A DNA stretch of 64,000 nt from Mesorhizobium sp. WSM4904 (GCF_029674545.1 NZ_CP121354.1:6147001-6211000); one strand, 5' to 3'. Counted from the stretch's first letter, positions 35,318 to 44,758 are shown. Notes: generated by a model from the sequence alone, not told the origin. Program-made: numbers and translations.

Positions 35318-36640
35318 CTACGTCGACAGCAGCGGACGAGACATCGCGCCGGCGAAGACATCGTTTCGCAGCGCAGCTTCCTGATCCATGAGCTCTTGCC
35401 GGTATCGCGAAACCGTATCGCGAACCTGCTTCGCCCTGACCTCTCGCTCTGCCAGCAGTGTCTCGAGCCGGTCCTCGAGCCATTCAACGCTGAAGCTTTC
35501 GACACTGGTGCAAAAGGCCGATAGGCCGGTGTCGGCGGCAAGCGCGTCGTGCTTTTCGAGATAACCGAGAGATATGACCGGAAGCCCCACCCTCAGCGAG
35601 CAAACGACGTTGTGGAACCTGGTGGCGACCACGACGTCCGTCGTCTTCATTTGCGCCATCACGTCGTGGAGCGATGCGGAGCGATCGTAAAAGACGCGCG
35701 CCAGGTCGACGCCTGAGAGCCGGCCGCGAAGGCGTTCGAGTACATCGATTACCGCAACCTCGTCATTGTCCTGGCCCAGGATAAGTCGAACGGCGAAGCC
35801 TTTCGTCACCGTGCGCGCGACAAACTCCGCGAGCTTGGAAATGTATGCGTCATAGATTGCGTTGTTTCCGCCTGCGGTGCGGCCGCGATAGTTCATCACG
35901 CCGACGCCAACGACGGTGGTTTCCGAGAACTTCCGTTGGACAGTTGGGGCCGGGAGGCCGAAGGCCAGATCGGGATAGACCCGGTCATTGACGACGTCGA
36001 CCCCGAGGGTGCGGATGAAGTCGCGTGAAATCTCATCACGATAGGAACGGTATGAGGCGCAACGGGCAACCCAGGCGAAGAACAACCGGCTGAGGGGGTG
36101 GTAGGCAGGTCCGGCGCCGATGCTGGCGAATGCGACCGCACAGCCCCTCAGCCGCGCCATCAGAAACCATTTGAGGAAAACATAGGGCATTCCGAACGGA
36201 GTATCGCCAAAGTCGTCGAACGCACCGGTTCCTGGCAGCACGACGGCATCGAATCCGCGGAGCTTGAGAAAGGCCCGGACGGGTCCCGCGAGCTTGTAGG
36301 GCACGCGGCCGAACATGCGGTTCGCCAGGTCGAGCCAGCGCGACTTGATCGCCGGCCGGGTCAACCTGATGGTCTCCACGCCGAAGGCTTGCTCGACGGC
36401 TTCCGGCAGGGTGCAGATCACGACAAGTTCGGCGCCGGGACAGATCCGACGAAGCGTGTCGATCATGGCCTCGAGCGAGCCGTCATTGCCGAAGTTGCCG
36501 ACACCAAACTGCCCCAGCAGACCGATCCGATGCCGCCTGGCGCCTCGCGTCGCATGCGTGTGGTCGTAGCCATTGACCCATCGATGCGGCTGGAGTTGGG
36601 GATCGAGCACGGTTTCACTTTGCGCGTTTTGGGACTGCAT
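35318..36640 (-). CDS. Polysaccharide pyruvyltransferase
   Basis: 440-aa member of the PS_pyruv_trans (CsaB/ExoV-like) family, which transfers pyruvate from phosphoenolpyruvate onto a sugar of the repeat unit as a ketal. Features: GLLGQFGVGNFGNDGSLEAM near residue 40, a Rossmann half with VVLPGTGAFDDFGD, and the C-terminal GT-B-like VVATRFHNVVCSLRVGLPVIS. Pyruvyl ketals make rhizobial EPS acidic. An AAGGGGTA motif lies 89 bases upstream of the start. Confidence 0.88.
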   Translation of the reverse strand: MQSQNAQSETVLDPQLQPHRWVNGYDHTHATRGARRHRIGLLGQFGVGNFGNDGSLEAMIDTLRRICPGAELVVICTLPEAVEQAFGVETIRLTRPAIKSRWLDLANRMFGRVPYKLAGPVRAFLKLRGFDAVVLPGTGAFDDFGDTPFGMPYVFLKWFLMARLRGCAVAFASIGAGPAYHPLSRLFFAWVARCASYRSYRDEISRDFIRTLGVDVVNDRVYPDLAFGLPAPTVQRKFSETTVVGVGVMNYRGRTAGGNNAIYDAYISKLAEFVARTVTKGFAVRLILGQDNDEVAVIDVLERLRGRLSGVDLARVFYDRSASLHDVMAQMKTTDVVVATRFHNVVCSLRVGLPVISLGYLEKHDALAADTGLSAFCTSVESFSVEWLEDRLETLLAEREVRAKQVRDTVSRYRQELMDQEAALRNDVFAGAMSRPLLST

Positions 36641-36888
36641 CAGGAAACCGTCGCTCTCGAATGAATGCCGATTGACTGCAGTATAGAGCCACCCGTCCGT
36701 TTCTTCGCTTCAACCTATGGGCTGACCGATACCCCTTTTTGGCTTACTCATGCTTTCAGGCGGGTTTGCCGTGCGGCGGCGAAGCCCGCATCGCGGCGGC
36801 CTGCGAGGCTGGCCCAACTAGACTGACCGCTGCGGATTTTGTGCTCCCAACACAGGTAAGGGATACGGCTACATCCAACTGCGATTTT
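36641..36888. other. Intergenic region between pyruvyltransferase and GT4 genes
   Basis: 248 bp. Holds the pyruvyltransferase promoter with the AAGGGGTA motif at 36730-36740 and an imperfect hairpin (GCGGGTTT...AAGCCCGC, about 36760-36789), which may be the end of the upstream GT4 transcript. Nothing else is seen. Confidence 0.4.
36730..36740 (-). promoter_or_regulatory. AAGGGGTA motif, site 5
   Basis: AAAAAGGGGTA on the minus strand, same orientation as the pyruvyltransferase gene and 89 bases before its start. Confidence 0.4.
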
Positions 36889-38097
36889 TCAGCTGGACCC
36901 GGCTGCCTGCTCGGTCAGCAAATCCCTCCACTGCTGCAGGAACCGATCCTTCGTCGCGGCCGACGCCGTGTCGAGCAGCGAGCGGCTCGTTTGCGCTTTC
37001 TCCGCAGGGCTTCGCGAAAATGCCTTCCACATCGCGCCAGCGATCGCGGCGGGATCATCGGGCCGCACCTTCAGGCACTTGCCGCCCACAGCCTCGACGA
37101 GGGCGCTGTCGGCGGACACTATCGGCAACAGCCCCATATAGGCCGCCTCCAGCGCCGGCATGCCGAAACCTTCAAGCAGGCTCGGCAGCACGAATGCCTC
37201 CGCATTTGCGTAGAGCCACCGCAGCTGCGCGTCGGGCACGTAGCCCATGAGCTTCACCCCAGCTATGGTCTCCGCAAATTCCGAGATCTCAGCGTGACCA
37301 TCGCCGCGCGATCCGCACAACACGTATCCGATACCCTGACGGTTGAATCCGCCGTCACGATACGCCCTCAGGGCGGAGATCTGGTTCTTGCGGGTTTCGA
37401 ATGCGCCGACGGTGAGAAAATATCGACTGGTGATGCCGGGGACTGCTTCCGCCGGGCCGTCAAACAGTTCGGTGCGCAGATAGAGCGGGATTGTTTTCAG
37501 GAAGCGGAAATCGGATCCGAAGAGGGACTTGAATTGCTTCGCCGAGAAATTGCTGACGAAGACAACTCCCGGCTTGGCGCGCCGGATTTTCTCGTAGGCG
37601 AGCTCGTAGTTGGCGCTGGTCCGTTCGTCGTAGAGCTCGCCATGGGTCAGCGGACCGACATCGTGGCACAGGACGATATCGTCCTTCGTCAGGCGAGACC
37701 TGAGAACATAGAGCGGATCCAGGAACAGCCGGAAACCGCGCTTTTCGACCTCGTCACGGATCAGGAGATGCTCGCTATCCTGGAGCCAGTTGATTTCCAG
37801 CATCATCAGCCGGGCGATTATCTTGCGGACAAGGCCCTCGGGGGCGAAGGAACCCAGCCGCCAGTAGCGGACCCCGGCTTGGTTCGGGACAAATTCTCGG
37901 GTCAGGTCCTTGGCGATGTGGTAGGCGCCGGTCCTGTTCAGGATCGACAGCGAGTTGTCGAGAAGGACCGTGCCGGAGGACACCTGGCCGCTCGTAGCGT
38001 GCAGTCTTTCTGGGTCGGTCCACACATTCATCATGCGCTCCTGCGATTCAGCCCGGCCGTTCGCGCGGCTGGGAAAGTTTTCCCGCCGTAAGCTCAC
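36889..38097 (-). CDS. Family 4 glycosyltransferase
   Basis: 402-aa GT-B retaining glycosyltransferase. The C-terminal nucleotide-sugar site is clear: SRYFLTVGAFETRKNQISALR, then VKLMGYVPDAQLRWLYANA and the E-x7-E motif in LLEGFGMPALEAAYMG. The N-terminal half is less conserved. Its start overlaps the stop of the upstream GT4 gene by 4 nt (ATGA), so the two are coupled. Donor sugar unknown; GDP-mannose is a candidate because the locus makes it. Confidence 0.9.
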   Translation of the reverse strand: MSLRRENFPSRANGRAESQERMMNVWTDPERLHATSGQVSSGTVLLDNSLSILNRTGAYHIAKDLTREFVPNQAGVRYWRLGSFAPEGLVRKIIARLMMLEINWLQDSEHLLIRDEVEKRGFRLFLDPLYVLRSRLTKDDIVLCHDVGPLTHGELYDERTSANYELAYEKIRRAKPGVVFVSNFSAKQFKSLFGSDFRFLKTIPLYLRTELFDGPAEAVPGITSRYFLTVGAFETRKNQISALRAYRDGGFNRQGIGYVLCGSRGDGHAEISEFAETIAGVKLMGYVPDAQLRWLYANAEAFVLPSLLEGFGMPALEAAYMGLLPIVSADSALVEAVGGKCLKVRPDDPAAIAGAMWKAFSRSPAEKAQTSRSLLDTASAATKDRFLQQWRDLLTEQAAGSS

Positions 38098-39368
38098 GTT
38101 CGGTCAACTGTAAACTCCCCGAAATCGGCATCGACCTGGACCATCAGTTCCAGATATTTCCACGCGATCCAGCGCCAGGAATAGCTGCTCGCCTTGGCGT
38201 TGCCCTTGGTCACCAGCCACTCGCGCAAGGTCGGAGTGAGCATGAGCAAGCGAACCTTCTCGGCCCAGGAATGGACGTCGTCGGGATCGGCGTAGAGGGC
38301 CGAATCCCCGCAGATTTCCGGGAGGCAGGGCGAGATCGATGCAATGACGGGACAGCCCGAGGCCATCGCTTCGACGGCGGGCAGCCCGAAACCCTCGATG
38401 CGTGACGGAAACAGGAAGCAGAGCGCGCCCTCGAGCGCCTTCTTGAAGTCGTCATCGCCTATGCGACCAAGGAAGACGATGTTGCCGGGCAAGTTCGGGA
38501 CGTATCGCAAGAGCGTGGCTTCGTCGACATCGCCCGGCATCCACAGATCCAGACCCATCTCATCGAGGAGCGGGGCCAGCCGGGCGAGAAGTCCCATGTT
38601 CTTGTATTCCTGATCTCGTCTGCCAAGGCAGAGCACATAGGGTCTGCCACGGTCGACGGTCAGCGACGATCTCGCGGCATCCCATCTCTGGGCGTGATCG
38701 CTGCCGTTGTAGGTGATGACGATGTTTTCGTCCGAAGCGATGCCGAACCCCACCAGATGGCTGCGCGAGAGTTGCGAGACGGTGGTGATGCGGGCCGCCC
38801 GCCTGCCGAGCGCCGGCAGAATGAGGCGGTGCGCCCAGCGGAAGCCCCGTCCATAGCTCGACGGCATCAGCCTGGTGTGCATGTCGTGGATGCAGGCGAT
38901 CTGGTGCTTCAGCACGACGGGGGCGAGATTGCAGAAGCTTAGCAACCCGCCTGGCACGTGCCAGGGCAACTGCGCCTGCACCCAGAACTGGGGAAGTCGC
39001 GGCCGGTTGAACTCGGGAACCACTCGGACGGCGATGGCGTCGAGATGGAGAGGTTCCGACAGCGGGCGCGGCACGACGAGATCGATATCCAGGTCGCGCC
39101 CTAGCGGATGCCGCTCCGAAATGAGGGCATCGAGCGCCATCGTGACCTCGCGGGCGTAGCGGGCCACGCCGTTCGGCCGAAGTGTCGTGAAGTCTCCGTT
39201 TATGGTCCAGCGCCGTCTCGGCGTTTCCGGTTTTTCCAAGGACCACGCGGAATGCCCGATCGAATTCTGTGCATTCTCGGCCAGCGATTTCACCAGCGGC
39301 GTGTCGGGGCGATGTCCATTGCGCTGTCGGGGTGGCGCGTCTGTCGTATCGAAATCGAGCTTGCCCAT
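38094..39368 (-). CDS. Family 4 glycosyltransferase (paralogue of the gene at 39560)
   Basis: 424-aa GT-B enzyme. RRWTINGDFTTLRPNGVARYAREV near residue 51, IACIHDMHTRLMPSSYGR, LCLGRRDQEYKNMGLL, and the E-x7-E motif IEGFGLPAVEAMASGCPV are clear. Its first ~50 residues are an extra, probably unstructured extension. It is closely similar to the protein encoded divergently at 39560-40690, so the pair arose by duplication and inversion. Coupled by 4 nt to the downstream GT4 gene. Confidence 0.9.
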   Translation of the reverse strand: MGKLDFDTTDAPPRQRNGHRPDTPLVKSLAENAQNSIGHSAWSLEKPETPRRRWTINGDFTTLRPNGVARYAREVTMALDALISERHPLGRDLDIDLVVPRPLSEPLHLDAIAVRVVPEFNRPRLPQFWVQAQLPWHVPGGLLSFCNLAPVVLKHQIACIHDMHTRLMPSSYGRGFRWAHRLILPALGRRAARITTVSQLSRSHLVGFGIASDENIVITYNGSDHAQRWDAARSSLTVDRGRPYVLCLGRRDQEYKNMGLLARLAPLLDEMGLDLWMPGDVDEATLLRYVPNLPGNIVFLGRIGDDDFKKALEGALCFLFPSRIEGFGLPAVEAMASGCPVIASISPCLPEICGDSALYADPDDVHSWAEKVRLLMLTPTLREWLVTKGNAKASSYSWRWIAWKYLELMVQVDADFGEFTVDRT

Positions 39369-39559
39369 GCCCTTCCCCGGTCCTTTCGGAACTCATGGCC
39401 AGACTAGCATCCCCGGCGGCGCGGAGGTCCTCAGACGTTTGAGGTAGGAAGGCCGTCCGATCTCGCCCATCCGAATGATTGCCGGCGAACCGCATGACCC
39501 GATGGCCATGGTGACCCTGCGTCGCCGCCCGCCCACACTAAGGGTACAAAGAGGTTGCC

Positions 39560-40690
39560 ATGACACGGCGCTGGACAATCAACGGGCGCTTCCTTTCCCA
39601 GCCGACAACCGGCGTCCAACGCTATGCGCGCGAGGTCGTCCGCTGGCTCGACGCGTTGATCGCGGAAAAGGTGCCTTTGGCCCGCGGGCTGGACGTTGCA
39701 CTGCACTGCCCGTCCGGATCGGAGCAAATCCCCCTCGCTTTCATCGAACGCCGCGAGATCGGCAGCGGGCGCGGCCATGCCTGGGAGCAGACGCAGCTTC
39801 CCTCATCCCTCGGTGGCGGCGGACTGCTCAGCCTTTGCAACACGGGACCGCTCTTTTGCCGGAAGCAGATCGTCTGCATACATGACGCAAATGTCTGGAA
39901 TGCTCCACAAAGCTACTCGCTTGCCTTCAGGAGCTTCTACAGGATGCTGCTGCCGTGTCTTGGCAGGACCGCATGGGGCATTTCGACCGTTTCCAACTAC
40001 TCGCTGGGCGAGCTGGCCCGCCGCGGCGTCATCCCCGCGCGGCGAGCTTTCGTGGCGCCGAACGGCCATGAGCATGCCCTGCGGTGGACGCCTGAACACT
40101 CGCCGGCGACACGACGGGCGGCCTCGCCGGAAACCATCGTCCTGATCGGCAGCGCCGCACCGCACAAGAATGTGGAGCTCATCCTGAACATGGCCGGCCG
40201 CCTTGCCGAAAACGGGCTCAGGATCGCGATTGTCGGCATGTCGGATTCGCGCGTTTTTCGCTCGGAATCGACCAGGACCGAAGCGCAAAACGTTCATTGG
40301 CTCGGTCGCATCTCCGACAGCGAGCTGGTGGCGCTGCTCGAGGACTCGCTCTGCCTAGCCTTCCCTTCGCTCACGGAAGGTTTCGGCCTGCCTGCCCTCG
40401 AGGCGATGGCGATCGGCTGCCCGGTGGTTTCTTCCGACCGGGCCAGCCTGCCCGAAGTCTGCGGCGACGCGGCGCTGTTTGCGCCTCCCGACGACCCGGA
40501 GGCCTGGTTCGCGCATTTCATGCGGCTGCGCAGTTCCGAGGCGCTGCAGTTGCGGATGGTGGCGAGGGGAAAAGAAAGAGCCCTGGAGTACGGCTGGAGG
40601 GCGACCGCCCTGCGCTATCTCGAAGCGATGGCGGCCGCCGATGGCGTCGATACGGAAACGAGGATCGTCAGGGTTCGCGAGTTCACGTGA
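39560..40690 (+). CDS. Family 4 glycosyltransferase (paralogue of the gene at 38094)
   Basis: 376-aa GT-B enzyme starting MTRRWTINGRFLSQPTTGVQ, which aligns directly with the internal RRWTINGDF segment of its divergent neighbour. Further landmarks: IVCIHDANVWNAPQSYSLAF, TIVLIGSAAPHKNVELILN and the E-x7-E motif LTEGFGLPALEAMAIG. It overlaps the end of the convergent gene at 40683 by 8 bases. A weaker motif copy (AAGGGTA) and AAAGAGG precede the start. Sugar specificity unknown; the duplication suggests two related linkages. Confidence 0.9.
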   Translation: MTRRWTINGRFLSQPTTGVQRYAREVVRWLDALIAEKVPLARGLDVALHCPSGSEQIPLAFIERREIGSGRGHAWEQTQLPSSLGGGGLLSLCNTGPLFCRKQIVCIHDANVWNAPQSYSLAFRSFYRMLLPCLGRTAWGISTVSNYSLGELARRGVIPARRAFVAPNGHEHALRWTPEHSPATRRAASPETIVLIGSAAPHKNVELILNMAGRLAENGLRIAIVGMSDSRVFRSESTRTEAQNVHWLGRISDSELVALLEDSLCLAFPSLTEGFGLPALEAMAIGCPVVSSDRASLPEVCGDAALFAPPDDPEAWFAHFMRLRSSEALQLRMVARGKERALEYGWRATALRYLEAMAAADGVDTETRIVRVREFT

Positions 40691-41915
40691 TCTCGTGAAG
40701 CGCCTGTACGGCTCCCAGCGATTCCAGGATGGCGCGGTCGAAGTTCTCTTCGGAAAAGCGTCCCGCATTCCTGGAGCAGGTCCGGGGCGCGATCGCATGG
40801 CTGTTCTGCTCGAACCGTTCGACTGCTTCCTTGAGATGATCGACGGTCTGCGCCTTGAATAGCACTCCCGTCGGCTCGGGCGATGAACCAAGGCGCCGCA
40901 CGATGTCGACCGCCCCGCCGCGGCCGAAGGCGATCAGCGGCGTCCCGCAGGCCTGCGCCTCGGCCAGCGCTATGCCAAAATCCTCGCAGCCGGCGAAGAC
41001 CATGGCCTTCGCCCGCGCCACGGTGTCCACGTAGTCCTGCCGGGGCAGGTAACCCGAGAAGGTGATGTTGGGGCCGGCAAGTGCCCGCAGGCCGGCCGAC
41101 TGCTGCCCCTCGCCGACGATGACCAGCCGCCGCGACGGCATCTCGTTGAAGGCGCGGATGACGAGGTCCGTGCGCTTGTACGGGGCGAGAAAGGATGCGG
41201 AGACGTAATAGTCGTCCTTGTCGTCCACGCATGGCAGTTCTCCGAGCGCAACGGGCGGGAAGACGACACGCGCGTCGCGGCCGTATATGTGCTGGATACG
41301 GGAGCGGACATAGTTCGAGTTCGCCAGCATCAGGTCGGGACCGTGCGCGGTCCTCGTGTCCCATGTCCTCAGACGATGAAGCATGTAGCGATAGAGAAAC
41401 CCCTTCGGACCGAAGCCGAGCCGCCCTTGCTGGAGATAGGAAAACTGCTCGTCCCAGGCATAGCGGACGGGGCTGTGCACATAGCACAGATGCGGTTGGT
41501 CCGGCCTGGTGATCACGCCACGCGAGAATGCGGCCGAGGATGAGATCACCGCATCGTAGCCCGTCACGTCGAACTGCTCGATCAGGAAGGGGCAGAAGAA
41601 GAAAAGGGACCGATAGAATTTCTGCACCATCGGGATGCGGTTGGCCGCGGAGGTGTGGAATTCCACGTCGCGGAAATATTGCTCCTTAACCTCGGCCGGC
41701 AGAAAATCGAAAAGCGTGAAGACCTCCGCATTGGGAAACTGCTTGCAGATCTGCGCCAGGACCCGTTCGCCGCCGCGGAAATTCGGACACCAGTCGTGAA
41801 CGACCGCTATCTTCGCGTATCTATCGACCTGAAGCTCCGGCGCGGCCGGCAGATCCTCGATGGGCATGTCGAGCCTGGCCGCGACCGCCAAATCGGAAGA
41901 GCGTTCATGGAGCAT
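40683..41915 (-). CDS. Family 4 glycosyltransferase (WbaZ-like)
   Basis: GT-B enzyme, 410 aa from ATG 41915 (an in-frame ATG at 42008 would add 31 residues). ATG 41915 is preferred because AGGGGGACCC lies just upstream. Features: IAVVHDWCPNFRGGERVLAQI, LCYVHSPVRYAWDEQFSYL, ANSNYVRSRIQHIYGRDARV, and CEDFGIALAEAQACGTPLIAF at the nucleotide-sugar site. This set is typical of WbaZ-type mannosyltransferases, which fits the GDP-mannose genes in this locus; the sugar is still an inference. Confidence 0.88.
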   Translation of the reverse strand: MLHERSSDLAVAARLDMPIEDLPAAPELQVDRYAKIAVVHDWCPNFRGGERVLAQICKQFPNAEVFTLFDFLPAEVKEQYFRDVEFHTSAANRIPMVQKFYRSLFFFCPFLIEQFDVTGYDAVISSSAAFSRGVITRPDQPHLCYVHSPVRYAWDEQFSYLQQGRLGFGPKGFLYRYMLHRLRTWDTRTAHGPDLMLANSNYVRSRIQHIYGRDARVVFPPVALGELPCVDDKDDYYVSASFLAPYKRTDLVIRAFNEMPSRRLVIVGEGQQSAGLRALAGPNITFSGYLPRQDYVDTVARAKAMVFAGCEDFGIALAEAQACGTPLIAFGRGGAVDIVRRLGSSPEPTGVLFKAQTVDHLKEAVERFEQNSHAIAPRTCSRNAGRFSEENFDRAILESLGAVQALHEIT

Positions 41916-42067
41916 GGGTCCCCCTGGCACCAGTAGACCCGGCAATCTCGGTTCCACGTCACGCTCCCGGCAAGTTGTCCGATCGGGTACCGGCTGCTTC
42001 AGGCGCATGCGTGCCTAGTACTTACGGCTGTGGCTCCACGGCGGAAATACTCCGAAAGCCTGTGCCC

Positions 42068-42075
42068 AGGGGTAG
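42068..42075 (+). promoter_or_regulatory. AAGGGGTA motif, site 6 (AGGGGTAG)
   Basis: AGGGGTAG preceded by CCC, one base short of the full motif; 86 bases before the GT2 start and in the same orientation. Confidence 0.35.
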
Positions 42076-42161
42076 GGCAAGTCCGGTCCGTCTCCTTTTA
42101 TGCATGCTGTTTCGCTCCCCTGGCCGGTCTAGCTTCCTGGAAACCGACGTATGGATCGAGC

Positions 42162-43034
42162 ATGAGACTGGCAGTGATCATCCCGACCCTCGGCCGCAAG
42201 GAACAGCTGGCGCGCCTGCTCGTCTATCTGGGCGGCCAGACGAGGCTTCCCGACGAGGTCATATTGTCGGCACCCGACTCTACCCATGTCGAGCTGCCGG
42301 CAAGCTATCCGTTCCCCGTGTCGCCCGTTTTCGGACCGAAGGGGCTGGCTGCCCAGCGCAACTCCGCCCTTGCCACGTCCTTGGCGCGCTTCGACGTCAT
42401 CACCTTCTTCGACGACGATTTCGTTCCGTCGGCCAACTACCTGGAGCAGGTCGAGAAGGCCTTCGAAGAACATGACAACTGGGCGGTGGTGATGGGCAAT
42501 GTCGTGCGGGACGGTGCCAGCAATGCGGGCCTCACCTGGCAAGATGCCGAAGCCGCCCTGCGAGAGGCCAACGGCGAAGGAGCCGATGAACCATCCGTCG
42601 TCGACCATGTCGGCGCATACGGCTGCAACATGTCCCTACGTTCCTCGCTTGTCGGCGACTTGCGCTTCGATGAGCGCCTCGTCCTCTACGGCTGGCAGGA
42701 AGACATCGACTTCACCAGTCAGATGAGATCCAGGGGCCGAGTGGTTTGCGTGACTTCGATCAAAGGCGTGCATCTCGGCATCAAGACAGGGAGGGTGAGC
42801 GGGGAACGGTTCGGCTACTCCCAGGTCGCCAATCCGATCTACCTGATCAGGAAGGGCTCAGTTCCCGCCTCGTTCGCGCTTCCCCTGATGTTCAGGAACA
42901 TAGCGGCCAATCTCGCAAAGAGCCTGCGGCCCGAGCCCTATGTCGACCGCAGGGGCAGGCTGAGAGGCAACATGCTGGCTATCCTGCATGTCGCGATGGG
43001 GCGCATCGAACCCGAATACATCCTGAAGATCTGA
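42162..43034 (+). CDS. Family 2 glycosyltransferase
   Basis: 290-aa GT2 enzyme: LAVIIPTLGRKEQLARLLVYL at the start, GPKGLAAQRNSALA in the donor pocket, and the metal site ITFFDDDFVPSANYLE. YGWQEDIDFTSQMRSRG is the usual acceptor-side ED motif. ATG 42162 begins the domain; the upstream in-frame extension to 42030 is cysteine-rich and unlike the family. First gene of a plus-strand operon with the export protein, which follows after 14 bases. Confidence 0.9.
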   Translation: MRLAVIIPTLGRKEQLARLLVYLGGQTRLPDEVILSAPDSTHVELPASYPFPVSPVFGPKGLAAQRNSALATSLARFDVITFFDDDFVPSANYLEQVEKAFEEHDNWAVVMGNVVRDGASNAGLTWQDAEAALREANGEGADEPSVVDHVGAYGCNMSLRSSLVGDLRFDERLVLYGWQEDIDFTSQMRSRGRVVCVTSIKGVHLGIKTGRVSGERFGYSQVANPIYLIRKGSVPASFALPLMFRNIAANLAKSLRPEPYVDRRGRLRGNMLAILHVAMGRIEPEYILKI

Positions 43035-43048
43035 CGGTGGGCAAGACC

Positions 43049-44359
43049 ATGCGCAAATGGGTGGTGACGGCAGCGGCTTCATTGGCGACAATGACCGCCT
43101 GGACCCTGCCGACGATGGCCGACGAGTATCTCCTCGGGCCGCAAGACAAAGTCAGGCTCAAGGTCTACGAATGGCGCGCATCGCGCGACGTGTTCTTCGA
43201 ATGGACCGCGCTCAACGACGACTTTACCGTCGGCGCCGACGGCACGCTCTTTCTGCCGTTCGTCGGCCAGATACGCGCACAGGGAACAGCCCCTGGCGAC
43301 CTTGCCCGCGCGATCGGCAGCCGTCTGACGCAGCAGATGGGCCTTGGCCGGCCGCCGGATGTCGCCGTCGAGATCGCTCAGTACAGGCCGTTCTACATCG
43401 TCGGCAACGTCGCGCAGCCCGGCGAGTTTCCCTACAGACCCGGCCTCACGGTATTGCAGGCGATGGGTATCGCCGGCGGCTTGCGGACACGCGACGAAGA
43501 TCTCCCGAGGCTCGAGCGTGAAGTTATCACGGGCCAAGGCGACGTGGAATTGCTGGCGCAGTCCAGCGTAAGCCTGCTCGCACGCAAGGCACGGCTGGAG
43601 TCCGAACAGGCTGGCAGTGACGACATCTCTTTCCCGCCGGAGCTGAAAGTGAGGGCTTCGAACCCGACGGTCGCGATAGCGATGGAGCAGGAGCGCAAAA
43701 TCTTCGCCGTCCGCAAAGATGCGATGACCACGCAACTCCGCTCGCTGAACGAACTGAAAGAATTTCTGGAAAAGGAACTGGATTCGCTCGGGCAGCAGAT
43801 GACCTTCCGCGACAAGCAGATCGAACTCATCCAGAAGGAACTCGCCGGCGTCTCGACTCTGGTACAGAAAGGGCTGGCGGTTGCACCGCGCGAACTATCG
43901 CTGGAGGGTACGCTTGCCCAGATGCAGAGCGACAAACTGGTGGCCGAGACCTCGATCCTGCGGGTGCGCCAGGATATAAGCAAGACCGACATCGAGATCC
44001 TCAACCTCGGCAATCAAAACGCAAACGAGATCGCAGCGGCCCTGCGCGAGACGCAGCAGCAACTCAATGAAATTACCAGCAAAGCCGACACCGCGGTCCA
44101 GCTGCTGCACGAAACCGAGGTCACCGCGCCTGCTCTGCTCGCCCTGAGGGACCGCTCCGAAAAGACCAAGCCCATCTTCAAGATCGTCAGGACGACGGCC
44201 AGCGGGTCCGAAGAACGCTCGGCTGACGAAACGACGCTGGTCGAGCCCGGCGATACCGTCAAGATCGAAATTCCCCGACCGGAGTCGGGCGTGGCAGCCC
44301 TGCCCGCGGCAGCCGGTGGCATGCAGGCGGAGACGCTGCCGATACAAGGCACCAACTGA
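43049..44359 (+). CDS. Outer-membrane polysaccharide export protein (ExoF/Wza-type)
   Basis: 436-aa exported protein with a signal peptide (about residues 1-24, ending TMA), then the Poly_export domain (YLLGPQDKVRLKVYEW... FTVGADGTLFLPFVGQI), an SLBB domain (FYIVGNVAQPGEFPYRPGLTVLQAM), and a long coiled coil (about residues 190-340) typical of rhizobial ExoF. It should form the outer-membrane or periplasmic part of the export channel, working with the Wzz/ExoP-like protein. No lipobox is present, unlike Wza. ATG 43049 is preferred to GTG 43037. Confidence 0.88.
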   Translation: MRKWVVTAAASLATMTAWTLPTMADEYLLGPQDKVRLKVYEWRASRDVFFEWTALNDDFTVGADGTLFLPFVGQIRAQGTAPGDLARAIGSRLTQQMGLGRPPDVAVEIAQYRPFYIVGNVAQPGEFPYRPGLTVLQAMGIAGGLRTRDEDLPRLEREVITGQGDVELLAQSSVSLLARKARLESEQAGSDDISFPPELKVRASNPTVAIAMEQERKIFAVRKDAMTTQLRSLNELKEFLEKELDSLGQQMTFRDKQIELIQKELAGVSTLVQKGLAVAPRELSLEGTLAQMQSDKLVAETSILRVRQDISKTDIEILNLGNQNANEIAAALRETQQQLNEITSKADTAVQLLHETEVTAPALLALRDRSEKTKPIFKIVRTTASGSEERSADETTLVEPGDTVKIEIPRPESGVAALPAAAGGMQAETLPIQGTN

Positions 44360-44427
44360 CACCCAGGAAACGATGTCGGCGAGAACGGCAGGCCGCTGTC
44401 CCTTGGCCGCTTGATCGACCGTCACTG

Positions 44428-44467
44428 AAGCGCGTCGCGCTGAAACGGATTCACGCGACGCGCTTTT
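44428..44467 (+). terminator. Strong Rho-independent terminator after the export gene
   Basis: Perfect stem of 11-12 bp (AGCGCGTCGCG / CGCGACGCGCT) with a 14-nt loop followed by TTTT, 70 bases after the export-protein stop. It is also the first part of a palindromic repeat continuing to about 44515. Confidence 0.8.
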
Positions 44468-44515
44468 GTATCAACGCATGTCGTTTTCCCAGAGCCGCTG
44501 CGCACCTTGAGCTCG
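44468..44515. repeat. Rhizobial palindromic element (second family), second copy
   Basis: Core CGCATGTCGTTTTCCCAG and GCTGCGCACCTTGAGC, resembling the element at 17223-17345 and a degenerate one at 52564-52636. Immediately follows the terminator hairpin. Confidence 0.55.
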
Positions 44516-44740
44516 CGGTCGTCTCCGTCGCAAAGCCAAGGGTGCCACAGCCTCGGAATGAGCCGCCTCAGCCCGACACCACCAAAAAAGGTGCAGACAA
44601 GTACCCGATGCCAGGGCATCATCCGGCCTCGGCGCTTGCCATGTATTTTTAGGCCGCATATCTGTGCTTCGATCGCTTCTGCACCAATTGCATGTTGATT
44701 CCTCCCAACTGCGGTCGATCGGTACCTGGGGGTACCACAA
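44516..44740. other. Intergenic region before the small membrane-protein gene
   Basis: 225 bp without an ORF. Near its end is a perfect dyad GGTACC-tggg-GGTACC (44721-44736), flanked by CCAATTG (about 44684) and CAATTGG (44738), which could form a longer hairpin or operator just ahead of the small gene. No promoter boxes are certain. Confidence 0.4.
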
Positions 44741-44758
44741 TTGGAGACGTCGGTGCTG

